NCBI GenBank assembly: GCA_001644045.1
Contig: LUUF01000078.1
Span: 1-64,000, forward strand
Source of the DNA: Methylomonas methanica
GTDB lineage: Bacteria; Pseudomonadota; Gammaproteobacteria; Methylococcales; Methylomonadaceae
DNA: 64,000 nucleotides
Direction: 5' to 3'
The notes under the pieces are model-generated. The model searched no databases and was not told the origin of the DNA. It was given only the letters and a program-made list of their open reading frames with translations. Both the position numbers and the translations under genes were made by a program. This document shows positions 19,758 through 28,307 of the stretch, piece after piece (the stretch's first letter is position 1; each line of letters starts with the position of its first letter).

Positions 19758-20513
19758 TTGACCAACAGCACGGACGCGACAGGTTTGGAACGCAGCCTGG
19801 CTTTTACGCTGAAGCACTGGTGTTTTTGGCAAGCGGCGCAACTTCCCGAAACCAGTGGCTGGCCTGATGGAGAAATCTTGCCGTATAACCAGGGCAATGC
19901 CGACGTGGGGTTTTTGCCGGCGATGCAACGGCGCAGACTGTCGCCTTTAGCCAGAGCGGCCTGCGCAGTAGCCTGGCGCTGTCGCAGCGAAAACGGCGAC
20001 ATGCCCTCGGTGTTTTTTTCGAACCACGGCGAAAGCCAGTATTATTTCGAGATGTTGGAAGCCTTGGCTGAGGGCGAGCATGTTTCGCCTAGCCGCTTTA
20101 GCCAGTGCGTGCATAATGCCATCGCCGGCTTGTCCAGTTTCCATAGTTCAAGTTATTTGCCTTATGTGGCCTTGGCCGGCGGCACGGAAGGGCTGTTTTC
20201 AGTCTTTCTGGAAGCTGGCGGCATGCTGTTGGATGTGTCTCGGGTTTTAGTCGTCTGCTATGAACAGCCTTTGCCGGAAGTTTATCAAGCGTATTTGCCC
20301 GGCAGCCAAACCACCTGGGCTTTGGCGATGACGCTAACGAGGGCCGGCGGAGCGGGGCGGCAATTGCGACTGACACGCGAGCCGGCAAACGGCCCGGCGT
20401 TGCCGGAAAATGGGCTGCCGAAGCTAGTTCAAGCGGTCATAGCCGGCCAGCGAAGCGGATCTTGTCGGCAGGATAGAGCTATCTGGCATTGGCGTTTGGA
20501 CGATGCTTCATGA
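19758..20513 (+). CDS. ketosynthase-like chain-length-factor protein 1 (PF13723 type)
   Basis: A protein of about 251 residues resembling the N-terminal half of a ketosynthase. The QCVHNAIAGLSSFHS segment stands where the active-site Cys region would be, and no catalytic His pair follows. Such proteins (ApeC in E. coli) pair with a ketosynthase and set polyene length. The start is probably TTG, two bases after the ketosynthase stop; upstream frame overlaps that gene. A second copy lies in the right half of the cluster, also right after a ketosynthase. Confidence 0.75.
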   Translation: MTNSTDATGLERSLAFTLKHWCFWQAAQLPETSGWPDGEILPYNQGNADVGFLPAMQRRRLSPLARAACAVAWRCRSENGDMPSVFFSNHGESQYYFEMLEALAEGEHVSPSRFSQCVHNAIAGLSSFHSSSYLPYVALAGGTEGLFSVFLEAGGMLLDVSRVLVVCYEQPLPEVYQAYLPGSQTTWALAMTLTRAGGAGRQLRLTREPANGPALPENGLPKLVQAVIAGQRSGSCRQDRAIWHWRLDDAS

Positions 20514-20725
20514 TTTCGGCGTAAGCGATCTGCCGTAACCCAGGGTATAATCCATACTTGGCGTAGTAATTTATTCGCACAGTTGGCGGAGACGCTTTTG
20601 ATTTTGGCGTGGCTCCGCAGAAAATACAATATCGACCGATACGCGTTCAATCGTGCATGTTAAGCATTTGCTACAGAACAAACCCTGTTCGGTTTTAGCG
20701 TATCGCAATAGGAAACAAAACCCGT

Positions 20726-20974
20726 ATGAAGACCCAAGAAGACGTATTCGCCACCTTAAGACAATTGATGTCGGAAATGTTCGAGTTAGCGCCCGAGGAC
20801 ATCACTTTGGAGGCTAACTTGCGGCAGGATTTGGATATCGACAGCATAGACGCGGTGGATTTGATGGTCAGGCTACGCGAGATTACCGGCAAGCGCATCA
20901 ATCCCGAAGATTTCAAAAACGCCCGTACCATCCAGGACGTGGTCGATACTGTTTACCGGATCAGCGCTGAATAG
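20726..20974 (+). CDS. acyl carrier protein 1
   Basis: An 82-residue acidic carrier protein with the phosphopantetheine site in DLDIDSIDAVDLMV (Ser near residue 38). It would carry the starter or the growing polyene in the cytoplasm. It is preceded by a 210-base spacer, so a separate promoter is possible. The next gene begins seven bases on. No phosphopantetheinyl transferase is in the window. Confidence 0.92.
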   Translation: MKTQEDVFATLRQLMSEMFELAPEDITLEANLRQDLDIDSIDAVDLMVRLREITGKRINPEDFKNARTIQDVVDTVYRISAE

Positions 20975-20980
20975 GCCTGG

Positions 20981-21628
20981 ATGTTTAAGGATTTTCTCAA
21001 CCATCTGGTTCCGGCCAAATTTCAGGCTAATCCCGACGCAAGCGTTTGCCCAACACCCAAAGCAGAGCCTCGGCAAATCATCCTCAATGTGATTATCGGG
21101 GCAGCGACTGTCAGCTATCCCTTTCTGATTTGGTTTTCCGCCGATTATTTTCAGCCCCGCTCCATGGCCTTGGGGCTAGCCGGATTGTTTTTGCTGCGTT
21201 ACTGGCTGCAAAAGCATGGCAAATCAGGTGGCGCAGCCGAGTCTCGGTTGATATTGGCCTGCGCGCTATTTCTGTTGGTGGGCGCGTTGGTTAACGATGC
21301 CGGCTGGCTGCTGGCTTATCCGGTGTTCGTCAGCCTGCTGTTTTTTGCGGTGTTTTCCTTTAGTTTGATCCATCCTCCGACGGTGGTGGAACGGCTGGCC
21401 AGGCTGGAGTTTCCGGATCTGCCCGCCCATGGCGTGCTGTATACCCGGAAAGTGACCTTGGTGTGGAGCGTTTTTTTTCTCGGCAACGCGGTAATTTCCT
21501 TACTGACTATTTGGTATGGCGATCGCTGGTTGTGGGGTCTTTACAACGGTTGCATATCCTATGTATTGATGGGTTTGTTGATGGCAGCAGAAATGGCGGT
21601 GCGCCGCAAAGTGAAGGCCAGCTTTTGA
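20981..21628 (+). CDS. COG4648-type polytopic membrane protein 1
   Basis: A 215-residue protein with about five or six hydrophobic segments after a 35-residue cytoplasmic start. The HPPTVVERLARLEFPDLPAHGVLYTRKVTLVW core is nearly repeated in the second copy at 33242 (FIERLVRLQFPELVPGIAEY...LTWVW). This family (ApeG position) always travels with aryl-polyene genes; its job is unknown, perhaps anchoring the synthase or moving the product. Its stop overlaps the next gene's TTG start. Confidence 0.8.
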   Translation: MFKDFLNHLVPAKFQANPDASVCPTPKAEPRQIILNVIIGAATVSYPFLIWFSADYFQPRSMALGLAGLFLLRYWLQKHGKSGGAAESRLILACALFLLVGALVNDAGWLLAYPVFVSLLFFAVFSFSLIHPPTVVERLARLEFPDLPAHGVLYTRKVTLVWSVFFLGNAVISLLTIWYGDRWLWGLYNGCISYVLMGLLMAAEMAVRRKVKASF

Positions 21629-22008
21629 ATACGGTAAGGCAGGGAAGCGAGCCAGCTGTTTTGTTTCCGGAAACGTTAGTTGAACAAATTCAGGCCGACG
21701 GCGTGGTGCTGAGCTTACGCATACCCACCGATCTGGCTTATTTCAACGGTCATTTCGACGAAATTGCGGTGGTGCCCGGCGTGGTGCAAATCCAATGGGC
21801 GGTGCATTATGCCCGACAATACCTGGGTTTAACCCGCGTCTTTAGCCATATGGAATCGGTGAAATTCAAGGAATTGTTGTTACCTGGGCAAGAGTTAGAA
21901 TTGGAAATGCACTATCCGCAGCAAGCCGGCAAATTCACTTTTTGTTACCGTTCGGCGGCCTGCGAATATAGCTCGGGTAGAATCTACTTTCATGACGACC
22001 TTGTTTAA
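21625..22008 (+). CDS. hotdog-fold dehydratase/thioesterase-like protein (ApeI-like)
   Basis: A 127-residue hotdog protein with the FabA/ApeI-like pocket YFNGHFDEIAVVPGVVQIQWAVHYAR, where His and the Pro-Gly turn mark the active site. It is probably the second dehydratase of the polyene cycle. The TTG at 21625 is the only sensible start and overlaps the previous stop as TTGA. The end overlaps the glycosyltransferase start by 17 bases. Confidence 0.75.
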   Translation: MNTVRQGSEPAVLFPETLVEQIQADGVVLSLRIPTDLAYFNGHFDEIAVVPGVVQIQWAVHYARQYLGLTRVFSHMESVKFKELLLPGQELELEMHYPQQAGKFTFCYRSAACEYSSGRIYFHDDLV

Positions 22009-22735
22009 GCCCTGCATCCTGATTCCAGTCTACAACCACGAAAAGCCGCTCCCCGGCATTGTTGAGCGTTTGGCTGCGCATCAACTGCCTTGTCTGTTGG
22101 TGGATGACGGTAGCGATGCGTCCTGCGCCGAGGTTATTCGCAGCCTGGCCGAGCAATATGCCTGGATACAAAGCATCAGGCTGAATATCAACCAGGGCAA
22201 GGGAGCGGCGGTCAAGGCCGGTATTCTGGCTGCTCAGGCCCAAGGTTATTCCCACGCGCTGCAAATCGATGCCGACGGCCAGCACGATTTAAACGATCTG
22301 GATAAGTTTCTAAGCGCAGCCAGACAAACGCCGGAAGCGGTTGTCATCGGCCGCGCGCTATTCGACGCATCGATTCCTAAACTGCGCTACTACGCCCGCT
22401 ACCTGACCCATGTCTGGGTGCATATCAACACCTTGTCTTGGGCCATTCCCGACTCGATGTGCGGCTACCGGGTTTACCCGCTGGCGTCTTGTGCAAAGTT
22501 GATTCAAAGCCTTGCCATGGAAAATCGCATGGGCTTCGACACCGAGATTTTGGTGCGGCTTTATTGGCAAGGCGTGGCAGTCATCTCCATTCCCACCCAG
22601 GTTCGCTATCCGCTCGACGGCCTGTCGCATTTCCGGGCCTGGGAAGATAACCTGCTCCTTAGTCGGACCCATGCGCGCTTGTTTTTCGGCATGTTGTTGC
22701 GTTGGCCAAGCCTGTTGCTGAGGCATTTTCAATGA
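21992..22735 (+). CDS. family 2 glycosyltransferase
   Basis: This 247-residue GT-A enzyme starts ILIPVYNHEKPLPGIV and has the nucleotide-sugar Asp in LLVDDGS, the metal-binding DADGQHD, and an amphipathic C-terminal tail but no clear membrane segment. In aryl-polyene clusters a glycosyltransferase attaches a sugar to the polyene or its lipid anchor at the inner face of the membrane. It overlaps the dehydratase before and the acyltransferase after it. Confidence 0.88.
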   Translation: MTTLFKPCILIPVYNHEKPLPGIVERLAAHQLPCLLVDDGSDASCAEVIRSLAEQYAWIQSIRLNINQGKGAAVKAGILAAQAQGYSHALQIDADGQHDLNDLDKFLSAARQTPEAVVIGRALFDASIPKLRYYARYLTHVWVHINTLSWAIPDSMCGYRVYPLASCAKLIQSLAMENRMGFDTEILVRLYWQGVAVISIPTQVRYPLDGLSHFRAWEDNLLLSRTHARLFFGMLLRWPSLLLRHFQ

Positions 22736-23709
22736 AACCCGCGAACACCGCCGCCCGGCATTGGGCGGCAGTGGAAGAAAATAGCCTGCTCTGGGGCATA
22801 CAGGCTTTGGTATGGGTGTATCGGCTGTTCGGCCGCTGGGTATTCCGCTTAGTATTACGGCCGGTGGTGAGTTACTACTTTCTGGCCAGCCGGCTTGCCC
22901 GCGAGGCTTCACGCGACTATTTACGCCATCTGGTCCGGTTTTACCCGGAATTGGGCATAGGCAGCGGGCTCTGGCAAAGTTACCGGCATTTCTTGAGCTT
23001 CGGCGAAACCTTGCTGGATAAAATTGTGGTGTGGACCGGCAATATCACACCGGAACAAGTGGATTTTCCCAATCGCCAACTGCTGCTGGATTTGATCGAA
23101 CAAAAACGCGGCGCCATGCTGCTCTCCGGCCACATCGGCAACCTGGAAATTTGTCAGGCCATCGCCACGATGCGCGGCCACATCCATCTGAATATCTTGG
23201 TGCACACCAAGCATGCCGAGAAGTTCAACCGCCTGCTCGGCAGTCGCGGCAGCGCCACTATTCAACTGATTCAAGTGACGGAGTTAAGCCCAGCCATTGC
23301 GATTACCTTGCAGGAAAAGATCGAGCGCGGCGAATTTCTGGTGATGGTCGGCGACCGGGTGCCGGTGCAAGGCGGCCGCACGGTATCGGCCAGCTTTCTG
23401 GGAGAGGACGCCGAATTTCCGCAAGGCCCGTACCTGCTGGCTTCGCTGCTGCGTTGTCCGGTATATACCTTGTTTTGCTTTCCGGTGAACGGGCGGTTCA
23501 AAATCCATTTGGAACACTTCGCGGAATCTATCCGCATCCCACGCGGTGAACCCAAAAGGCAAGACATGCTGAAAACCCTGGCGCGACAATATACCGAACG
23601 ACTGGAAGCGTATTGCCGAATAGCGCCGCTACAATGGTTTAATTTTTACCCGTATTGGAGCAAGACGGCTGCGGGCGATGCGGACCGGATAGCTGCTGAG
23701 GACAATTAA
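22732..23709 (+). CDS. lysophospholipid/lipid A acyltransferase-family protein
   Basis: A 325-residue LpxL/HtrB-like acyltransferase. One N-terminal hydrophobic helix (LFGRWVFRLVLRPVVSYYF) is followed by the catalytic LLSGHIGNLEICQ, whose GHxGNxE matches the Hx4D/E motif, and GDRVPVQGGRTVSASFLG for substrate binding. In E. coli ApeJ the glycosyl- and acyltransferase parts are on one protein; here they are two, coupled by ATGA. It likely joins the polyene or a fatty chain to the glycosyl anchor. Confidence 0.85.
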   Translation: MKPANTAARHWAAVEENSLLWGIQALVWVYRLFGRWVFRLVLRPVVSYYFLASRLAREASRDYLRHLVRFYPELGIGSGLWQSYRHFLSFGETLLDKIVVWTGNITPEQVDFPNRQLLLDLIEQKRGAMLLSGHIGNLEICQAIATMRGHIHLNILVHTKHAEKFNRLLGSRGSATIQLIQVTELSPAIAITLQEKIERGEFLVMVGDRVPVQGGRTVSASFLGEDAEFPQGPYLLASLLRCPVYTLFCFPVNGRFKIHLEHFAESIRIPRGEPKRQDMLKTLARQYTERLEAYCRIAPLQWFNFYPYWSKTAAGDADRIAAEDN

Positions 23710-23710
23710 T

Positions 23711-24127
23711 ATGCTGCGCGCCGAAGTCGAGTTGACCGTGCCTTTTCATGACATCGATCTATTGAACATCGCCTGGCACGGCCACTATTGCAAATATATC
23801 GAGATTGCCCGGTGCGCGATGCTGGACAAAATCGGCTACGGTTATATGACCATGAAAGAAACCGGTTACGTCTGGCCGATTGTGGATCTACAGTTGCGTT
23901 ATGTGCGCCCTGCCCAGTTTGAACAACGCATTCGGGTGTCGGCGGAGTTGGTTGAGTGGGAATACCGGATGAAGATTAAATACCTGGTCGCGGATGCCGA
24001 AACCGGCGAAGTATTAGCCAAGGGGCATACCATCCAGGCCGCCGTTGATGCGGTTAGCCGCGAAATGTGTTTCGCCTCGCCGGCGGTGTTTCTGGAAAAA
24101 CTTGGGATTAAAATCGATTCACCATAG
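23711..24127 (+). CDS. 4-hydroxybenzoyl-CoA/YbgC-type thioesterase (ApeK-like)
   Basis: A 138-residue hotdog thioesterase with the family pattern VPFHDIDLLNIAWHGHYCKYIE; the Asp in HDIDLLNIAWHGHY is the expected catalytic residue. It would release or proof-read acyl chains from carrier proteins. It begins one base after the acyltransferase stop, so it is the last gene of the continuous operon. Confidence 0.85.
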   Translation: MLRAEVELTVPFHDIDLLNIAWHGHYCKYIEIARCAMLDKIGYGYMTMKETGYVWPIVDLQLRYVRPAQFEQRIRVSAELVEWEYRMKIKYLVADAETGEVLAKGHTIQAAVDAVSREMCFASPAVFLEKLGIKIDSP

Positions 24128-24254
24128 CTTAACGCGGGTGCTAACCATAACGTTTGTTTATAGGCCTTTCCTGGTTGTACTATCTGTTGTGTACCGTCGC
24201 GGCGCTACGTTTTGCCTGGCGCCAGCATGTTCTTAACCTTTTGCTCGAGGGATT

Positions 24255-24827
24255 TTGACTATGTTTAGAAAAAATTACATTTTGATGCTGCTGTGCCTGG
24301 CTGTGTTGGCGGTAGGCTGTAAAAAAGAGCTTAAACCCGGCGAAGGCGCGGCTGCGGCAGTCCAGCCCGCTCAGGTTTACTACACACAGTTCAGCCTGTT
24401 TCAGGAGCAAAATAAGTTTCGCACCACCAATTATCGCAAAGGCCAATTGATTCCGATCAATACGCCAGTCGCATTGCTGTCGCTGAATTCCGACGAGGCG
24501 GTGCTCAGGGTGGAATCCAGCGGCCAACTGATCACCATCGAAAACGTGCAGAAATTTACCAAGGACGATATGCCGATTGCTTTCAGTAAAATCGCCGGCA
24601 CCAGCAAGATCGACCTGAATCAGTTTACCGCCGCCGAACGCGAAAGCATCCTGGCGGGGCAGGTCAAGAAAGATATGAGTAAAAAAGCCGTGCTGGCGGC
24701 CATCGGCTACCCGCCGCAACATGTCACGCCCTCGCTGGACGGAGACGACTGGACTTATTGGTCCAACCTGTTCAACCGCTTTGTGGTGAAGTTTAAAAAC
24801 GGCAAGGTCGATAGTATTGTCGAATAA
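24255..24827 (+). CDS. lipoprotein with SmpA/OmlA-like C-terminal domain
   Basis: A 190-residue lipoprotein with lipobox LAVGC (Cys near residue 22). The C-terminal part GQVKKDMSKKAVLAAIGYPPQH with WTYWSNLFNRFVVKF is like the SmpA/OmlA fold found in BamE and other outer-membrane assembly lipoproteins. Next to the polyene genes it may help place the lipid at the outer membrane. A second, smaller one lies at 38857. Confidence 0.65.
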   Translation: MTMFRKNYILMLLCLAVLAVGCKKELKPGEGAAAAVQPAQVYYTQFSLFQEQNKFRTTNYRKGQLIPINTPVALLSLNSDEAVLRVESSGQLITIENVQKFTKDDMPIAFSKIAGTSKIDLNQFTAAERESILAGQVKKDMSKKAVLAAIGYPPQHVTPSLDGDDWTYWSNLFNRFVVKFKNGKVDSIVE

Positions 24828-24905
24828 GCACCGATCACTTTACATCACTGGAACCGTTGACAGTTGTCACGGTTCCAAAAATCACAAAAGCAATTCTTTT
24901 CAAGT

Positions 24906-25283
24906 CTATTCAAGCCCAAAACCTGCCTGCTTCCAGGCTTTGGTTCCTCCGTCGAGATTGCTTAAGTGGGTATAACCCAAAGCGTGCAGCGTTTTGGCGG
25001 CGGCATTCCCCATCGGCCCGCCTTCGCAATACAGATAAATCGGGGTGTTTTTATCCTTGGGCAGTTTGTCCAGATGTTGCTCGACATTGTTGTAAGGAAT
25101 AAAAACGTCGGTGCCTTTGATATGCCGCTGTTCCGGCGTATGCACATCCACCAGAAAAATATCCTGGTTTTGCATCAGTTGGTTTAATTCGGGTGCAGCT
25201 ATAACTTGCAAATAGTCTGGCGCTTGATATGCACAACCGCTCAGAAAGAACAGCAAAGCTGTAATGGGATAGTATTTTTTCAT
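24906..25283 (-). CDS. rhodanese-like lipoprotein
   Basis: A 125-residue protein with a lipobox (LFFLSGC, Cys17) and a single rhodanese domain. The active loop is YLYCEGGPMG, Cys near residue 84, followed by ALGYTHLSNLDGGTKAW, the usual family end. It would be a periplasmic sulfur-transfer or thiol-handling protein anchored in a membrane. It is convergent with the lipoprotein gene and stands apart from the deacetylase gene by about 45 bases on the same strand. Confidence 0.85.
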   Translation of the reverse strand: MKKYYPITALLFFLSGCAYQAPDYLQVIAAPELNQLMQNQDIFLVDVHTPEQRHIKGTDVFIPYNNVEQHLDKLPKDKNTPIYLYCEGGPMGNAAAKTLHALGYTHLSNLDGGTKAWKQAGFGLE

Positions 25284-25329
25284 GGCTTAAATCTCCGCAA
25301 ACAGATGCGTTAAATTAACAGGACTTTTC

Positions 25330-26160
25330 CTAGCGTTGCCAGGAACCATCCAAGCTTTCACCCAGCGTTACCGAGCGTAAATTCGCAGCGGCGATGGCGT
25401 CCAGCAAGGGTGGCAGCACTTCTAATATTACCGGCTGGCCGCTGTGTGTACGAGCAACGTTACTGTCATGCAACAACAAAATATCTCCCGCACTTAGGTT
25501 CTTCAACAGTTTCGCCAAGACGACTTGCGGATTGCCTTCAATAGTGTCGAAGCCACGCCGGGTCCAGCTCGCCAATTGCAAACCCAAGCGGCTAAGCACC
25601 GGGTCAAGCAAAGGATTGCGCAAACCGACCGGTGGCCGAAAAAACCGGGGGCGGATGCCGGTAACCTTAGTCAGAGCATCCTGGGCCACGTTTAGTTCGG
25701 CCATCCAGCCATTTAGCAGAAGAAACGGCAAATGGTATTTATGGTGCATGCTGTGATTTTCCACCGCGTGCCCGCGTCTGACGATGTCCCGACACAAATC
25801 CGGGTAGCGCTGAGCTTTATCGGCGATGCAGAAAAACGTGGCCTTGGTTTGGTAATGATCCAGTATGTTGAGTACGGCGGGTGTGATGTCGGGATCGGGG
25901 CCATCGTCGATGGTGATGGCTATTTCCCCACGTTCTGCGGAAGCGGGCGGTAGCGAAGTCCAGTTCGAACCGACCCAAGAGCAGCGCGGCCAAAGTCCGG
26001 CAAAGGTTAAAACCAACTGATCGGCAATCAAGAGTGCCAAGGCCCAAGGCCAGATGCTTGGTTGGATGGCTATCGCCAGCGGAGTAGCCATTGTCATTGC
26101 CAATGAAACCTTCATCAACGGTGTCGGCTGCCAGTTGCGGTAAGCGGAAAAATTCATCAT
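25330..26160 (-). CDS. polysaccharide deacetylase family protein
   Basis: A 276-residue NodB-homology protein with two N-terminal membrane segments. The motifs are intact: ITIDDGPDPD (catalytic base and metal Asp), ENHSMHH (two metal His), RPPVGLRNP, and ILLLHDS. It would remove an N- or O-acetyl group from a carbohydrate at the membrane or in the periplasm, perhaps from the glycan part of the polyene lipid. It is coupled (ATGATGA overlap) to the acyl-CoA-dehydrogenase-like gene. Confidence 0.85.
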   Translation of the reverse strand: MMNFSAYRNWQPTPLMKVSLAMTMATPLAIAIQPSIWPWALALLIADQLVLTFAGLWPRCSWVGSNWTSLPPASAERGEIAITIDDGPDPDITPAVLNILDHYQTKATFFCIADKAQRYPDLCRDIVRRGHAVENHSMHHKYHLPFLLLNGWMAELNVAQDALTKVTGIRPRFFRPPVGLRNPLLDPVLSRLGLQLASWTRRGFDTIEGNPQVVLAKLLKNLSAGDILLLHDSNVARTHSGQPVILEVLPPLLDAIAAANLRSVTLGESLDGSWQR

Positions 26161-27275
26161 GAATGGGATTGAGGGTTAAGCCGGTAAGCGTCGCCGGTGC
26201 CGAGCAGGGCGGCGATCAGGTTTTTCTGCACTTCCGAACTGCCGGAAAACAACCGGCCGGCCATTGCATCCTGCACCAATTCCGCCATCGCGCTCCCTGA
26301 TTCCAAGCCGGCCGCGCCCATGATCTGCACCGCATCCAGACTGGATTGCAAAAAGGCCTCGGCCGCATAGAGCTTGGTTTGCGCCGACGCCAGCGTCAGC
26401 CGTTGGCCGGCGTCGCACAGCCGCGCACATTCGCCCAGCCATAAATTGATGGTGTCCAACCTTAATTTCATGTCGGCGAGTCTATGACTGATGGCCTGAT
26501 GCTTACCCAAATGCACACCGCCGGAGCGCCGTTCCCGGCTGTAACGAACCACTTCCGCCAACTGCCAGTCCATGATCCCGGCGATACCTGCAAACACGAA
26601 AGCCCGCTCGTATTCCAACGCCTTTTGGATCATCTGCGTGCCGGTGCCGATTTTTCCCAACAGGCGATCGGCACCGAGCCGGCAGTTTTTCAAACTCACG
26701 CTGCCGGTGGCGCTGCCCCGGCAAGCATCCAAGCTGCCGTCATTGCTGAAATGGCAACCTTCATCCTCGCGGGAAACCAGGAAAGCGGAAATCTTGCCGT
26801 CCAGCTTGGCGTAAATCACCAGCCAGTCGGCCAATGGCACGTTAGTGATATAACGCTTTTCGCCGTTTAGTACATAACCATCGCCAGTTTGCTCGGCGGT
26901 GGTAGCCATCGCTTGCACGTCGGAGCCGCAGGACGGCTCGGTAATCGCATGGCCAGCCAACCAGTCCCCGCTTAACAAAGGCGGCAGAAATTTTTCTTTT
27001 TGCCCCTCGCTGCCGTACAACAAAATAGGAAAAACCGAACCCCACAGATGCGCGTTGATTGCCAGCATCAATCCAGGGTCACGGCTGGCCTCACCGAGGC
27101 GCCGATGGGATTTGACCAACGCGACAAAGTCGTCGCCGAAGCCTCCAACTTGCTTGGGAAGGGCATGTCGAAATGCACCCAACTCGGCAACGGCACGCAA
27201 ACAGGCTTCGATTTGGGCTTCATTCGGTGGGCCTGTATAAGCAGGTATGCTGGAAAAATCAGGGATTTTAGTCAT
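26157..27275 (-). CDS. acyl-CoA-dehydrogenase-family flavoprotein (possibly prolyl-carrier-protein dehydrogenase-like)
   Basis: A 372-residue flavoprotein with GHAITEPSCGSD and NGEKRYITN for FAD and substrate and a C-terminal bundle (AISHRLADMKLRLDT, LFSGSSEVQKN). Its closest pattern in my memory is the PltE/CloN3 group, which oxidises prolyl groups on carrier proteins to pyrrole and shares the SHRxxxMKLRLE helix and SGTSDMQ-type end. A fatty acyl-CoA or enoyl role cannot be excluded. The frame extends upstream, but through a palindromic repeat, so ATG at 27275 is the start. Confidence 0.75.
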   Translation of the reverse strand: MTKIPDFSSIPAYTGPPNEAQIEACLRAVAELGAFRHALPKQVGGFGDDFVALVKSHRRLGEASRDPGLMLAINAHLWGSVFPILLYGSEGQKEKFLPPLLSGDWLAGHAITEPSCGSDVQAMATTAEQTGDGYVLNGEKRYITNVPLADWLVIYAKLDGKISAFLVSREDEGCHFSNDGSLDACRGSATGSVSLKNCRLGADRLLGKIGTGTQMIQKALEYERAFVFAGIAGIMDWQLAEVVRYSRERRSGGVHLGKHQAISHRLADMKLRLDTINLWLGECARLCDAGQRLTLASAQTKLYAAEAFLQSSLDAVQIMGAAGLESGSAMAELVQDAMAGRLFSGSSEVQKNLIAALLGTGDAYRLNPQSHS

Positions 27276-27313
27276 GATTGAGCTATTGGCAAACGTAATA
27301 AAGTGTAATTGTA

Positions 27314-27341
27314 TCGTTCCCACGCTCCAACGTGGGAACGA
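27314..27341. repeat. REP-like palindrome A
   Basis: The arms TCGTTCCCACG and CGTGGGAACGA enclose a short loop, making a near-perfect hairpin of 28 bases. The same arms occur at 28274-28300. The pair brackets the YkgJ-type gene. These are typical dispersed REP-type units and may also end transcripts. Confidence 0.7.
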
Positions 27342-27513
27342 AGGAATGAAGCGCCGAGGCAACCTTGCAAAGGCAAAGTTTCGGTTTATCGCAAAAGCTA
27401 CTATGCTGGTTAGGCTTGGCGGACGCCGAGCGTAACGCCAGGTCCCGCCACTTGCCATTTACCAACACGGGTAAGCCTGTCTAGACGATTATCGAAACTA
27501 TTGAAAAGCGCGC

Positions 27514-28257
27514 ATGAGCAAAACAACACCGGCCAACGTCAAACTAACGCTTTACGGTAAGCCTATCGAACTGGAATTCAGCACGCCAACGGAAAAGGTG
27601 ACGCCGGTGGCGATGCTGCCGACACTGCATCGCATCAACAACACGTTTGTCGAAACCGCGGTTGCTGTGTTTGTTGCGGACCACGAAACCATCTCCTGCC
27701 AAGCCGGCTGCGGCGCCTGCTGCCGACAAGTCGTGCCGTTGGCAGAATTCGAGGCCTATCAAATTGCAAGTGTGGTCGAACAATTGCCCGAGCCCAGACG
27801 GTCGGCGGTCAAGCAACGCTTTGCCGACGCTTGCGAAAAACTGGACGCTATCCAGTGGCTGAGCCGGCTCGAACGGATGCTGGAACAAGGTACCAACCAC
27901 GAAGTCGTTGAGGCACACGCGCTGAGCTATTTTCAGCAAGGGGTGCCCTGTCCGTTTTTGGAAGCGGAAAGCTGCTCTATCCATCCGGTCCGGCCACTGG
28001 CTTGCCGAGAATACCTGGTGACATCACCAGCCGAACATTGCCAAAACCCGACACCGGAGCACGTCAGGCACATCGAGTTAAAATTTCAGGTGTCCAAAAT
28101 TGTCCGCAAACTTTGGCGGACCAGCCACATCAAAGACCTGGATTCGGTGCCGATGATTTATGCATTGCAATGGGTCAAGAAACACCCCAACCAATTTCCG
28201 AAAAAGCGCGGTCAGGATTGGCTACGGGAATTTTTTGACTACATGGCGAATCCGTGA
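27514..28257 (+). CDS. YkgJ-family cysteine-cluster protein
   Basis: A 247-residue protein with two cysteine groups: CQAGCGACCRQ near residue 63 and CPFLEAESCSIHPVRPLACREYL near residue 150. These match the zinc- or iron-chelating UPF0153/YkgJ family, whose function is unknown. The remainder is helical and charged. It is a lone gene between two REP-like palindromes. Confidence 0.82.
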   Translation: MSKTTPANVKLTLYGKPIELEFSTPTEKVTPVAMLPTLHRINNTFVETAVAVFVADHETISCQAGCGACCRQVVPLAEFEAYQIASVVEQLPEPRRSAVKQRFADACEKLDAIQWLSRLERMLEQGTNHEVVEAHALSYFQQGVPCPFLEAESCSIHPVRPLACREYLVTSPAEHCQNPTPEHVRHIELKFQVSKIVRKLWRTSHIKDLDSVPMIYALQWVKKHPNQFPKKRGQDWLREFFDYMANP

Positions 28258-28273
28258 CAGCCGGTTTTTTGTG

Positions 28274-28300
28274 TCGTTCCCACGCTTCGCGTGGGAACGA
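28274..28300. repeat. REP-like palindrome B
   Basis: A 27-base hairpin, with arms TCGTTCCCACGC and GCGTGGGAACGA around a TTC loop. It lies 16 bases after the stop of the YkgJ-family gene, where it could act as a terminator between two convergent genes. Confidence 0.7.
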
Positions 28301-28307
28301 TGTAAGG

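Noticed and set aside
26157-27458. A longer acyl-CoA-dehydrogenase-like protein of 433 residues.
   Set aside because: The extra N-terminus is read through the REP palindrome and has no similarity to the family; ATG at 27275 gives the normal start.
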